Origin: Melastoma dodecandrum
Lineage: Eukaryota; Streptophyta; Magnoliopsida; Myrtales; Melastomataceae
Reading direction: 5' to 3'
Assembly (NCBI GenBank): GCA_029817715.1
Contig: JARUPY010000248.1
Coordinates: 496,001 to 560,000, forward strand
DNA length: 64,000 nt
The position numbers were made by a program, and so were the translations under genes. Of this stretch, positions 38,501 to 48,929 are shown piece by piece. The stretch's first letter is position 1; each line of letters begins with the position of its first letter. The notes below the pieces were generated by a model. It saw only the letters and a program-made list of their open reading frames with translations, was not told the DNA's origin and made no database searches.

Positions 38501-39421
38501 ATAGTAACCATTTTGGCTAATGGTTTCTGATCTTTCCAAAAGTTGATGATTATAATTGTAAAATATGTAATGAATCTTGCAGCCTGTACCAAGCCTTCCA
38601 CAACAATCAAGATCTGTTAACCCATTTGACGTGAATGATCCTTCCCCAGTCCAGGCCCCAACAGTGAGTAGTGTCAATATTTTCATGTGTTGCTGAATGC
38701 GAATATTTATAGACCACGAGATCTGGACTGTGCAATTGGCTTTTGTCTATCTCCAGCATGGCCTTCTACGGCAACATAAAATTCATGTTTGAGTAGGTCA
38801 TGGAATAAAAGCGCTTACTAATTACACTTTCTTGCAGTTTCCTTCAATGGAATCCCTCCAAGGGGCTTTACCTCACATGCAGCCTGGTTCTGTTGCCCCT
38901 CGTCCTTCCACCATGGGGAATCCATCATCATGGGGATCTGTCCTGCCCCCTACCTATATGTCAGCAATTCCACCTCACGCTCCTGCCTTTGCATCAGTGT
39001 TACCTCCCGGTGAGTTAAACATGTTTGCCGCTCAATTTAGTTATGAAACCAAGTTTGTAATATTCAATTGAGAGAAAGAGAGATGTGAGCTGCTTTTGCG
39101 TTGGCTGACTTTCCCTTATTATGGATTTCAGGTCCTTATGTGGGTCAGCAAGTGATGGGGGGCAACCCCCATTCCAGGTGGACATAAAGCTTCTGATGCT
39201 TGAATAGAAACCATTGTTTTGAACTGTTGATGAAGTGACTACTATAAGAATTATTACGCTGCAGCTGATTGTTGCACTCTTTCTGCAGGTATCCTGTAGC
39301 TGGGGTGTTTGGCAATGAGGGTATTGGCCACCCCAGTGTCAATCCATCGGCAAATGTTTCTTTTCCTGCTCCTTATACTCAGAGTTCTTCAGCTCCTGTT
39401 GGAGGGAACCCCTTTGGCTGA
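35549..39421 (+). CDS. AGD14: ADP-ribosylation factor GTPase-activating protein, AGD14-like
   Basis: ArfGAP that stimulates GTP hydrolysis on Arf GTPases in vesicle traffic. Thirteen coding exons, all GT-AG: 35549-35647, 36172-36233, 36315-36402, 36480-36541, 36666-36762, 36839-37249, 37532-38026, 38122-38286, 38384-38485, 38583-38663, 38838-39009, 39132-39177, 39289-39421. They give 670 residues. The zinc finger CX2CX16CX2CX4R is complete (Cys27, Cys30, Cys47, Cys50, Arg55). The second half of the ArfGAP fold (KSISMAKFTSQEVSALQGGGN) follows. The rest is a long disordered tail: a charged part (DRSSSGGRSPGYDQESRQFG), then a Ser/Pro/Gln-rich part with ASLIDFD, NPFD and a terminal NPFG. These resemble motifs that bind EH or clathrin-adaptor domains. 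A leader of about 0.8 kb with at least one 5' UTR intron is likely. Confidence 0.93.
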
Positions 39422-39559
39422 CTGCAAATGGTGGCTTCACTTACTCGGGCTCTTGCATCGGCTTGATTCCATTGTACATGTTCTCGCTTCAAAAGCAGCC
39501 GTGCCCTGTCATATCCCGGAAGTATTCCTGCTGCCTTAGTTCATAATTGTTCTGTTAAG

Positions 39560-40165
39560 AAAAATGAGTGTGGAAATTGAAGATGTCTCCAGCTGATGGA
39601 GATGTGTCATAACATTGCAAGAGAAGAAGATGAAGAGTGTATTTTTGTGGAGTATTGTTCACATGGAACTAGAGGTAAATTATTTTCACACTTGTGAAGT
39701 CATTAGAAAATGCTTGTTAGTGGCTCACTAGGCATCAGTGTTGCTGTTCTTTTACGGTCCCTGACTTCCTATTATTGCTGCTCCTTTTCATTTGCTCTGC
39801 TTTCCGAGTCTTGCTGAAAGCAAACTGAATCAGGGAGCTTGTAATGATGGTATTGTTGTTGTTGGGTGCGTAAGTGCAAATATTGTGAGGGGGGGTTGAA
39901 TCTTTGTGTAAAAGTGCAAATATCGCTGTTGCATGTTTTTAAGCAGGAATTCGTAGACCTTCTGAATCAGAATGAATGAATACTTAGCATCCCATCAGCA
40001 TTAATCCTAGCACTAAGTATTGGTTAGTCCTATCTGGAATAAGTCAGTTGACTAATAAACCTCGGAAATTACTTCCGTGTCGTTATACCGGTTCTCGACC
40101 ACCATGGCGGGGCCAATACCCGTTTGATTGGATATCTCAATGGGCATGCCTGTTATTTCTCTGGT
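39560..40165. other. Convergent 3' region of AGD14-like and SERINC-like genes
   Basis: The two genes point at each other here with about 750 bp between stop codons. It probably holds both 3' UTRs. No separate gene was seen. Confidence 0.5.
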
Positions 40166-40169
40166 GGGC

Positions 40170-42452
40170 TTATGCAGGTGCACTTGCATGTCTGCTTTTA
40201 CAGACTATCTGCCTAACGAGCATCCAAACTGCACACCAAAAGCAGCGTTACTTCCAGTGAAGGCTATCATGACCAACGGCTTGAAGGTTAAGAGGATTCT
40301 GGGTAATTTTTTCTTACTGAACAGACAGACAGCTACCCATTCATCGACAATCCTGACCCAAGTGCTTGTCCATCCCACGTCTATTGTCCACCTGCACTTG
40401 TTTTTTGGCCACAATCAGCACAATCCCTGTACGTAATGAGAAAAAATGAACCCACGACGACTCCATGCACAGACGAGGTGAAGAAGGATCATGCCTTTTC
40501 AAGGGATGGTGACTGTTCCAGCTTATCAAGAGCATGCTGAAGTACATGGCCCCCATCGCGAAAACGAAGTGGAAGAAGCCGTAGCCGTATGGGATGTCAT
40601 CTTTCCCCCTTGCTTCCTTTTTCCTGAGCTGTTAAAGTTGATTTTGCTGTGGGATGCTTGTTCCGCTCTCGGTTTCAAAACTGGATCGGGTCTGGGATAA
40701 GAAAGTAACAAACCTGGAAGCATTCAGAGTCGATTCCTGTCGAGAACGTCGCGAAGACTATGGCGAGCAGTGCTATGAAAAAACTCTGTTTTGGAGACAT
40801 CAATCCATTAGACACTGGGGTTTCCTCCTATAACCACAAAAAGGACTTCAATCTTCGGTATGAGATTTAGGCCATTACTATGATGCTGAGCCAGTCAGTG
40901 TGGTGAGAAGATTCTGCCTTCCTGTTGCATCTCGTCCCTGCAGGCTCACTGTGAACAAATAAACGTAAATATTTAGACATACTTTAAAGTCGTCTGTTTG
41001 AATTACTATCAGATCAAGTTGCAGACTATCGAGAGTTGTACTGTGCCTTCTAATAGCGCTCCAGCAGATATATGCGATGTACAGGCCCATGAGTCCCGGG
41101 TTCAACAGTCCGGCATTGACCTGATTTATGTCCAAGATTAGCCAGATTGACTTCTCAAATATATGTTCAGATTGCTGTGCTTGAGAAAAGGGAAAGGATT
41201 TGCTCTGTATTGGCTTACTTTTGGATGAAGAGAGATGCTTGTCATGAGCTGGAGGAGCACCACTGTCCACGTGATGAAGAAGATGTTGAGGACACAAGAT
41301 GGCTCGGGAGCATACCATATGTACATCAGGATGACTCCCAAGATGCACACGACATATGCCGTCGTTGCGATCAGCATCGCGTGTATGTGGCTGCGTGTAA
41401 CAAGGCACAATTTGTTATGCAATGGTGTGAGGAGTCGTAATGTTATGGAACTTCGAGGTCGGGCTTACCATCTCTCGGCATTTTTATCCGATTGACAGCA
41501 GTCGTTCAGCCACTTGATGAAGGTGATTATGCTAATCAGTTGGATGAGTAGGAACACCCTGTAATAACAATTGTAAATCGTCAGGTGAACCGAAATAGAT
41601 CGTTTACAGATCAATGGGCCTGATTGATGATGGAAAAGAGTGAATACCCGGCACCGAAGCGAGCGACCTCTCCTGCAAATAAGCAAGAAGCATTAGAGAC
41701 ATGACAGTGATAATGCAGAAAGCATTCAATAACGAGGAATGCGACTAGAGTCTTACCGTAGACGTCAATGAAAACAGAAGGAACAACGAAGGGTATCATG
41801 GTCAGGGAAACTAAGAGGAGGATCTTGATCGACCACCATCCTGAGTGCCATTTATCTTGGTTCACTCCCATCTTCGAAGTTCTGATGGTGGAGAAGAACA
41901 TTATGATGAAGAACATCTAAAAACAAAGAATTAAGGTTTCAACATGCTCTGGCCAGAGATTTCATGGGAGACCGAAACAACAGCGCTGACGTTATTCGCC
42001 TTTCAAAAGGATACGAAGCAGCCAAAGCTCACGCGCAAGACTCCTTCTGCTCCCAAGCATTCTCCCTCGCCGTGACAGCCTTTTAATTCTGTCGAACATC
42101 ATGTCACCACCATCATTAAAATCCCATCCAGATCGATCTCGTGAAGTATACACTATAAGCAACGATTGATGAGTTTCTCACTCTCCAAGTCCTTCAGAGC
42201 GATTTGTCCGTAATCCCGAACGGCCCAAGCCACGAGGTTGGATGCTAGGAACATTAAGGCGTACATGTATCTCGCCATCCAGGGATTCGCTCCGTTCCTA
42301 AACTGGCCAAACCATGACGGTTCCTCCACATTTGCAGCTGCATCCTGCCTCTGGCCGCCAGTGGTCACCCCACTCTCCATGTCCTGCCCTTGGTCAGTTT
42401 CCCCCATCAATATCTCGTCGACCAAGCTAAAAAGCCAGTCCATCAAAGGCAT
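40170..42452 (-). CDS. Serine incorporator (SERINC/TMS1-like) membrane protein
   Basis: Multi-pass protein of the SERINC family (about ten transmembrane helices), associated in eukaryotes with serine-derived lipids and lipid scrambling. Twelve exons join in frame to 424 residues: 42452-42182, 42088-42015, 41916-41757, 41672-41648, 41558-41469, 41390-41219, 41120-41047, 40948-40879, 40785-40714, 40628-40495, 40391-40318, 40228-40170. Family blocks seen: FRNGANPWMARYMYAL, DKWHSGWWSIKILLLV, ARFGAGVFLLIQLISII, CHIHAMLIATTAYVVC, YIWYAPEPSCVLNIFFITW, VNAGLLNPGLMGLYI, DDIPYGYGFFHFVFAMGAMY and WTIDVGWTSTWVRIVDEW. Introns after exons 7 and 10 use GC donors (at 41046 and 40494). Using the nearby GT after exon 7 would break the frame. 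The N-terminus is longer and more acidic than usual. The physiological role in plants is not established. Confidence 0.93.
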
Positions 42453-42559
42453 CGGCTCCTGCGACGAAATCCGGCCATCTCAGATAATAACGAGCATGGT
42501 CGCATTTGCTAAGCTCTGTCATATCACATCTAAAGATTCGGCCTAAATAATCAACGTGG

Positions 42560-43690
42560 TGTTTATGCAAGAAGTTGAGTAGATTGCAAGCAAAGTAATT
42601 CTTTGCTTTCCCCGTTCGTTCTCTCCTTTTGTTCCCCCCTTTTCAGTTTAAAAAAGAAACAACACAAATCCCAGAAAAGCGTAGACATGGACAAAACAAC
42701 AACAAGCCCCCACCTCCGAAACAATCCCAGGAAGAAGAAGAAGAAGAACGCTGATCGTTTCCTGATCCGGGGGCCGTGTAAAAATCCATCGGAGCTACGG
42801 TGGGATATATATGGTTGTCCCCAGGGTGCCCCGTCGCAAAGATGCCATGTTTTCATTTCTTCTTCTTTCTTTATGTCGGTCAAATTCAAAGTCTGCCCGG
42901 TCACAAAATACCGAGGAGTAACTCCTAGCCGAGGTTGTCTTTCATTAGGACAAGGAAAGGGGGGGAAAAAAAGAAAAGATAATCCTACCATTAAAGTAAG
43001 ATAAAAAAAAAGTTAATATGGTCAGGAGGGGGGGGGGGGGAATCAGTAGGTGTCATTATTAGGGCATGTGATTGTGCAATGGAATGACACTGACTTTTTT
43101 AAAAGTTCAATCAAGGAATATATCAGCTTAAGATATGGAACTTTATTCCCTACATCGTACCCGTCCATCATGGAGGGGCCAAACCCCAACAAAATAAAAA
43201 AATATTACAATTTTATATCTTTAATTAGGATTCGGAAAATGGGCCTCGAGTACTATGTGGTTTAATGTTAATGGGCCTAGACTCTTTCACAATCTCTAAG
43301 GCCCATGTAAAATTGGATACTCTTTTTATAGCCCTTTGTGTAGAGGAGCGAGATATCTTCGTGCGTTCTGGTTCAAAAAAGACTTCCTCAATTAAGCATT
43401 TATTTGATTCCCGAGAGTGAAACCTGTTCGTTCATCTTTCGTAGTTGGGGTATGGTTTCTTGTGACGTGACCAGCAACAAACATGGAGCAATCAATGTTT
43501 TGTGGGCCACCCATCCACGTACCCTTTGTTTCTTATTTAAGCACCAATTGGCCATAATGTAATAATGACAAAAGGGTTCAAGCAGGCATTGGCTTTATCA
43601 GTTCCTGAGGTTAGGCTCAAAGAGTACATCGATAACTCAGACATGATGGATGGAGATGGCACGGGAAATAACTTCCATCCCGAATTCGGT
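42560..43690. other. Intergenic stretch upstream of the SERINC-like gene
   Basis: Carries a G13 tract (43028-43040) and a group of GGGCC/GGCCCA motifs at about 43230-43305 with no recognised gene beside them. A short plus-strand frame (ATG near 43564) runs to the edge of the foldback element. It matches no family I know. Confidence 0.4.
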
Positions 43691-43707
43691 TCGATCCCCC
43701 TTGCTTG

Positions 43708-44264
43708 AGTTTTATTCCATAATGACGTCATTTGGCGAAATATTTCGCCAAATGACGCAATTTGAAAAATATTTTGCGAACTAACCCATCAAAGTCGGCC
43801 TTACAAAGGCCGACTTCAGCACACTTAGAAAAAATTTTAGCAAACGAAGTCTGGGACGCTGCATCAAGGAAGTCGGCCTTTGTAAGGCCGACTTCCTTAA
43901 TTTTTTTTTTTTGTCTTTTGAATCCTCAATTTTCCAAAGGCCGACTTCCCTTTAGTTTTTTTTTTTAATTCAAAAGAAAAAAAAAATATAATTGAGGAAG
44001 TCGGCCTTTGTAAGGCCGACTTTCATTCCCCAAAATCGAAGTCGGCCTTACAAAAGCCGACTTCCTTCATGTAGCGTCCCAGACTTCGTTTGTGTGGTGA
44101 AGTCGGCCTTTGTAAGGCCGACTTCCATTCGCCAAAACCAAAGTTGGCTTTACAAATGCCGACTTCCTTAAGGCCGACTTTGGTGGGTTAGTTCGCGAAT
44201 TATTTTCGTTAGTGCATCATTTGGCGAAATATTTCGCCAAATGACGTCATTATGGAACAAAACT
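43708..44264. mobile_element. Non-autonomous foldback (nested inverted repeat) element
   Basis: A 557-bp element with terminal inverted repeats of about 100 bp. It starts AGTTTTATTCCATAATGACG and its right end, read in reverse, starts AGTTTTGTTCCATAATGACG. It is flanked on both sides by TCCCCCTTGCTTG (43695-43707 and 44264-44276), a target duplication of 12-13 bp. Each end holds a perfect palindrome (43726-43757, core GGCGAAATATTTCGCC, and the matching copy at about 44216-44243). The interior repeats an AAGTCGGCCTT / AAGGCCGACTT unit, itself palindromic, at about 43793, 43870, 43997, 44038, 44099 and 44142. A further inner inverted pair (AACGAAGTCTGGGACGCT near 43842, reverse copy near 44076) completes the nest. 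There is no coding capacity. It may be a Mutator-type MITE, but the target duplication is longer than the usual 9-11 bp. Confidence 0.85.
43726..43757. repeat. Perfect 32-bp palindrome at the left end of the foldback element
   Basis: Reads the same on both strands around the centre AAATATTT, bounded by CGTCATTTGG and its complement. A 26-bp or longer copy is at the other end (44218-44243). Confidence 0.9.
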
Positions 44265-44491
44265 CCCCCTTGCTTGGCCTTTCGAGGTTCAGCACTGGCA
44301 TTGGTAGCAACGATAGAGCAGAGGAACCTTGTTTTGGACCATAATAAAGAGGTAGACAAAAAACAAAAGGGACCATATGTCGATTTCAGCACATGCGGAT
44401 CGAAGAAATCATACAAACAATCATGATGTCTCTCTATCTTCCCTGAAATTTCCGATACGACATCGCCCCCTCCATTTCTGGGTGGGGATAA

Positions 44492-45205
44492 ACTTACTCG
44501 CAGGTTTTACTAAATTTCCCCCATTTTTTAATTAAATTTTATTAAATGGTGAATTTTATTAGTATATTTTTACTAATAACCTTTAGTAATAATATTAGTA
44601 ATTTAATAGACAATGTCGGATTTAGTAAAAATTTAGTACAAAGCCCAACGGACTTAGTGAAATGTGAGAGTGATGCACATTAATGAGCCTGGTAAATTTT
44701 ACTATACGATTTACTAAAATTTTTTTAGTATATTATACTACAATACTAAAAAAATTTACAATTCTGTATTACACGATGCACGGTAACAGTTTAGTAAAAA
44801 CTTAGTAATTTACTAAATAGTAAACGACTTGGTAAAAGTTTCAGTAAAAAAATCAATGGGCTTAGTAAAAGTACGGAGAAATACATGGGCTTAGTAAATT
44901 TTACTATACGATTTACAAAAAATTTTAATAAATTACTGAAAGTTTTTTGTAAATTACAATACATTGCTAAGAAATATTGGTAATTTATAATTATGTACTA
45001 TACGATGCACTGTAAGTTTTTTACTATTTAGCAAACTACTAAGTTTTTACTAAATTCTTCCGGTAAATCGTATAGTATAGAATTGTAAATTACTAATATT
45101 TTCAGTACAATGTTATAATTTACTAAAAAATTTAATAAATCGTACAATACAATATCGTGATTTACTAGTAAATTTTATTAAAACGCAAGTCAACTTACTT
45201 AGCCT
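44492..45205. repeat. AT-rich inverted-repeat region built on TTTACTAA/TTAGTAAA motifs
   Basis: About 700 bp made largely of TTTACTAA and TTAGTAAA words. A block TAAATTTTACTATACGATTT is present at about 44692 and 44895, and its reverse (GGTAAATCGTATAGTATAG) at about 45062. A segment of about 38 bp at 44789-44827 is repeated inverted at about 45016-45056. The outer ends (ACTCGCAGGTTTTACTAAA near 44497 and, reversed, ACTTGCGTTTTAATAAA near 45190) are similar, which suggests imperfect terminal repeats. No coding frame is present. It is probably a degenerate non-autonomous DNA element; the boundaries are uncertain. Confidence 0.6.
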
Positions 45206-46780
45206 TGCCCCTCCATTTCTTCTTCGTCTCCACCCTCCATTAACGGCAAAAACAATGTCAGATCCAGACACCATGTACAGAAGGGGTCGATGTTCATGTG
45301 TTGGAGTGATGATGTTATAGATAAGGACTACCCACGTTGGCATGGTAGTAGTAAAGATGTGAATGTCAGTGATCATATAGATGATAGAACCAGTTTGATT
45401 AGAAGAAACCCAGATGGGGAAGGGAGGAAGAGGAGGAGGAGAGTCAGGCATGATAAGTGGAGTTTGGAGATATTCTCACACTTTTCAGGTGGTGTTTGAG
45501 TTGGGGTTGGAGTGGGGAGAGAGTTTTAACACTCAGAAAGGAAAAAGCAAAAGTGAAAAGAACATTAAGGGTTAAAAGGAACAGTGGTCAAGTCAAAGGG
45601 ATAAAACCCATCCAGACACACAAAAGATCCAGCTCCGGCAGAGTTGTTAATGGGGGAGCTGCCATCATAAAACCATCTTCAAAACACCCAAAAAAGCAAA
45701 CTAAAAAAGGCCCCAATTGATTAATTTAAAGAAAGGAAAGGTGTCAGTTTGAAGCGAATGCAAAGGAAGAAACAGTCCCAGAAGGAAGACATTTCAGAAT
45801 CAAAACCCCATTAATGGCCTGCACATGATGCAAGCCAAAAGGCAAGCGAGATAATCCAAATTAGTCAAACGCACCCACTCACCCCCAATTGACAATGACC
45901 CTGGAGAGGGTAGAGGTATTTATTGTATTTGATTGGACAGGGATCATCAAAATGCTCCACCAATCAAGAAAAGCTTTCGATTTTCAAGTAATCCCATCCC
46001 AATTCCCCCCATCAATCTAGGGTCAAAATTCTTTTCTCAAGGATCATCTTATCTATCTCAGTAGACTTTTGGGGAGGAGAAGAACTCGGCTTCAGAACTA
46101 AGACAACACCTGAAATCTGTATAACATCAGGCCAGTCTCCACAACAAAACACCCACAACCTCAAATTCAAAGCATACAAATACAAGAGTTGTAAGGAAAG
46201 ATGGGTAAATATCATCATCAATCCAGAATAATTCGTTCCATACAAGTTTTCAGAAACAATGATGTTCATAATTATACTGTAAATCTAACACAAGAGAAAA
46301 TAAAAAAGAAAATCTGGAAAAAAAGTATAAGCATGATATAGAGTGAAATGAACAACAATTACATCTCCCCCTTCCTCCCTCCACCCGCCCAACCGACAAG
46401 ATGAACAGCAGCAAGCTGTGATCTTTCTTTTGTTCTTCCCACTTTAAACTCTCAAAAAAACAATGAAGAACTTGAAAAAAAAAGCCTGATAATCACCGAA
46501 CCCAACTTCGCCTTCTTCCCCTATACATACAAATCCCTCTGCAAAGCTAAACCTTTTTTCCCTGTTCTTTTCCTGTTTTTGGTTGCAAGTTTTCTTCTTT
46601 TTTTGGTTCTCATGACAGTGAGGAAAATCTCCTTACCTCTGAGAAGTTTGGTTTCTCCAGCAGACTCCCCTTGAATGGCGCATTATACTTTTATGACAGA
46701 ACCCAGGTACATGTGATTTGGTACTACTGATGGTTTGTACGAGGGCCGAGGGGTTAGAGAACGAAATGTTATCATCTCGG
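45206..46780. other. LRX 3' flank and intergenic DNA
   Basis: No supported gene. Reading frames at 45113-45451 (minus) and 45290-45720 (plus) are charged or low-complexity and match nothing known to me. The part nearest 46791 is probably LRX 3' UTR. Confidence 0.4.
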
Positions 46781-46790
46781 TGAAAAAGAA

Positions 46791-48926
46791 TCAATAGTAG
46801 GGAGGCGGCGGAGGGGATGCGTATGGCATCGCTGTGATCGGGGGTAAGGGCCCTTCGAATACTGGAGAGGGCGGGGTGAAATGGTGGAGAGGCGGTGGGT
46901 GTGGGTAGTGGTGGGGTGGCGGAGGTGACGAATATACAGGCGGGGGTGGAGGAGGGGAATGGTGGATAGGGGGCGGTGGGGGTGATGGGGAAGGAGGAGG
47001 CAGGTAGGGAGATGGAGGAGGGGATGGTGGAGGTGGGGGAGAGTATTCGATGCACGGCGGCGGGGGTGGAGGTGGTGGGGGTTCTATACATGGCGGTGGG
47101 GGCGAAGGAGAGGGTGGAGGAGAATAAACTGGCGCTGGCGGTGGGGGTGGTGATGGGGGAGGAGGTGGAGAGAGGTAGGGATAGACTGGCGGAGGTGGTG
47201 GAGAAGGTGGCGGTGGTGGAGAATGAGGTGGTGGAGGAGGAGAATGTGGTGGCGAAGGTGACGGTGGAGGAGGCGAGTAATGAGGAGAGGGCGGGGGTGG
47301 TGGAGGTGACCAGATAGGAGGGGGCGGCGATGGTGGTGGAGGAGATGGAGGCGGTGGCGGAGGTCGGGTACAGTAAACAGGAGGTGGTGGTGAAGGTGAA
47401 GGGGGGGGAGGTGATGGCGGGGGAGGTGGTGGCGAGTAAATGGGTGGAGGAGGTGGTGGCGGCGAGTATACCGGGGGTGGAGGAGGTGGCGGTGAGTATA
47501 CCGGGGGTGGAGGTGGAGGCGGAGGTGGAGGAGAGTAAACAGGGGGAGGCGGTGGCGGAGGTGGAGAGTAAACAGGTGGTGGTGGAGGGGGAGGTGAGTA
47601 TACTGGCGGCGGAGGGGAATAGACTGGAGGTGGAGGCGGTGGAGGAGAATGTACAGGTGGGGGTGGTGGCGGGGACGGCAATGAAGGCACCACTGGGACA
47701 TACGGTGGAGAAGGGGGAGGTGGCGGCGGCAGAGAAGGAATGAACGGAGCACACCTGAATGATTTGCAATCCACTGGCCGAGACAATACCGCCTTGCACT
47801 GTCCCGACGACCGCTGAGCTGGCCGATGCGGCAAGCAATTTCTCCTGTCATCGAAAGACGGAACCCTCAAGCAAACGGGCGGCTCCCCAGTGAAGAAGTT
47901 ATAGGAGAACGTGAAATTCTCCAGCTTTGGCAACCGGCAAATGCTCTCCGGGATCTTCCCGGTGAACATGTTGTGAGCCACATTCAGCTGCTCCAAGCTA
48001 ATCATCTGCCCAACGCTCTCCGGCAGTGGCCCCATCAGCTGGTTAAAGCTGACGTCGAACACCGTCAAGTTCTGGAGCCGTCCGATGTTGTTGGGCAGGC
48101 AAGATCTCAACCCGTTGTTCATGAGGATGATCTCATTGAGGTTCGACATGTTGACGATGCTCGAAGGGAGGCAGCCGTGGAACTTGTTGTTGGCAAGGAC
48201 GATGACGGAAACCGGCGAGGTGCCGAAGTTGTCCGGAAGGTCAAAGTGGAAACGATTGTTGTTAATGAAGATGGCGTCGAGGTCCTTGTCGAAGAGCTCC
48301 TTGGGGACGGTCCCCTCGAACTCATTATACCTCAGATCCAAGAACTTGAGCGACGGCAACCTGAGGACGACCTTCGGGAACTTCCCTGCAAACCTATTGT
48401 TGCTCAGATCCAGCTCGAACAGCAGCTTAAGCCGGTCGAACTTGTGAGGCACCGTGCCGCAGAACCGGTTCGAGTTGATGTGGAAAAGGGCGAGGTCGGT
48501 GAGCAGCCCCAGCTCCTCGGGTAGATACCCAGCAATATCTCCATGGTTGAGGTCAATCCCGGCGACGGTACGTAACGACGGGTGGTCGAGCGAGGGGGCA
48601 CAGAAAACGCCCGTGTAGTTACACACCTGGGGACCGGTCCAGTCGGCAGTGAGGTTCAAGGGGTCGGAGAGGATGGCCTGCTTCCAAGCCTGGAGGGCAA
48701 TGTAGGCAAACCGGAGGCGAGGGTTCTCGAAGGAGAGGGAAGGGTCAATGGTGACGTTCTCGCCGCGGTCGCCGAAATCGTCGAGGTAGTAAAGCAGCTG
48801 GCGATGGCGAATGTAGCGGGCCTCGTCGTCGGTGAGCGGCGACACATGGGAGGAGGCCGGGATTAGGAGGAGGAGGAGGAGGAGGAGGAGGGAGAGAAGG
48901 GGAAGGAGATGAGCCGTGTGCCTCAT
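46791..48926 (-). CDS. Leucine-rich repeat extensin (LRX3/4/5-like)
   Basis: Chimeric cell-wall protein. The N-terminal LRR domain binds RALF peptides and FERONIA-type receptors, and the C-terminal extensin domain anchors it in the wall. Single exon, 711 residues. In order: signal peptide with a leucine run, the DEARYIRHRQLLYY lead typical of LRX, and an LRR N-cap (ADWTGPQVCNYTGVFC). About ten LRRs follow (for example IAGYLPEELGLLTDLALFHI, NRFAGKFPKVVLRLPSLKFL), then a Cys-rich hinge (NCLPHRPAQRSSGQC, then DCKSF-C). From about residue 400 to the end it is extensin: SPPPP and VYSPPPPP repeats, with tyrosines suited to cross-linking, ending SPPPPPYY. It resembles the vegetative LRX3-5 type more than the pollen PEX type. 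The frame stays open through the GC-rich repeats. Confidence 0.95.
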   Translation of the reverse strand: MRHTAHLLPLLSLLLLLLLLLIPASSHVSPLTDDEARYIRHRQLLYYLDDFGDRGENVTIDPSLSFENPRLRFAYIALQAWKQAILSDPLNLTADWTGPQVCNYTGVFCAPSLDHPSLRTVAGIDLNHGDIAGYLPEELGLLTDLALFHINSNRFCGTVPHKFDRLKLLFELDLSNNRFAGKFPKVVLRLPSLKFLDLRYNEFEGTVPKELFDKDLDAIFINNNRFHFDLPDNFGTSPVSVIVLANNKFHGCLPSSIVNMSNLNEIILMNNGLRSCLPNNIGRLQNLTVFDVSFNQLMGPLPESVGQMISLEQLNVAHNMFTGKIPESICRLPKLENFTFSYNFFTGEPPVCLRVPSFDDRRNCLPHRPAQRSSGQCKAVLSRPVDCKSFRCAPFIPSLPPPPPPSPPYVPVVPSLPSPPPPPPVHSPPPPPPPVYSPPPPVYSPPPPPPPVYSPPPPPPPPVYSPPPPPPPPPPVYSPPPPPPPVYSPPPPPPPIYSPPPPPPSPPPPSPSPPPPVYCTRPPPPPPSPPPPSPPPPIWSPPPPPPSPHYSPPPPSPSPPHSPPPPPHSPPPPPSPPPPPVYPYLSPPPPPSPPPPPAPVYSPPPSPSPPPPCIEPPPPPPPPPCIEYSPPPPPSPPPSPYLPPPSPSPPPPPIHHSPPPPPPVYSSPPPPHHYPHPPPLHHFTPPSPVFEGPLPPITAMPYASPPPPPYY

Positions 48927-48929
48927 CTC

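Noticed and set aside
43686..43702. GGTTCGATCCCC, resembling a tRNA T-loop
   Set aside because: The stem does not pair over five bases and no D-arm, anticodon arm or acceptor stem precedes it; it is the flank and target site of the foldback element.
43793..44170. Regularly repeated GC-rich unit that could suggest a CRISPR-like array
   Set aside because: Plant nuclear context, irregular spacing and palindromic units inside a transposon with terminal repeats; not a CRISPR.
46633..47851. Minus-strand frames overlapping the LRX extensin part in other frames, and plus-strand frames opposite it
   Set aside because: Low-complexity Ser/Thr/His- or Glu/Val-rich products of the extensin repeat read in the wrong frame; the LRX frame explains the region.
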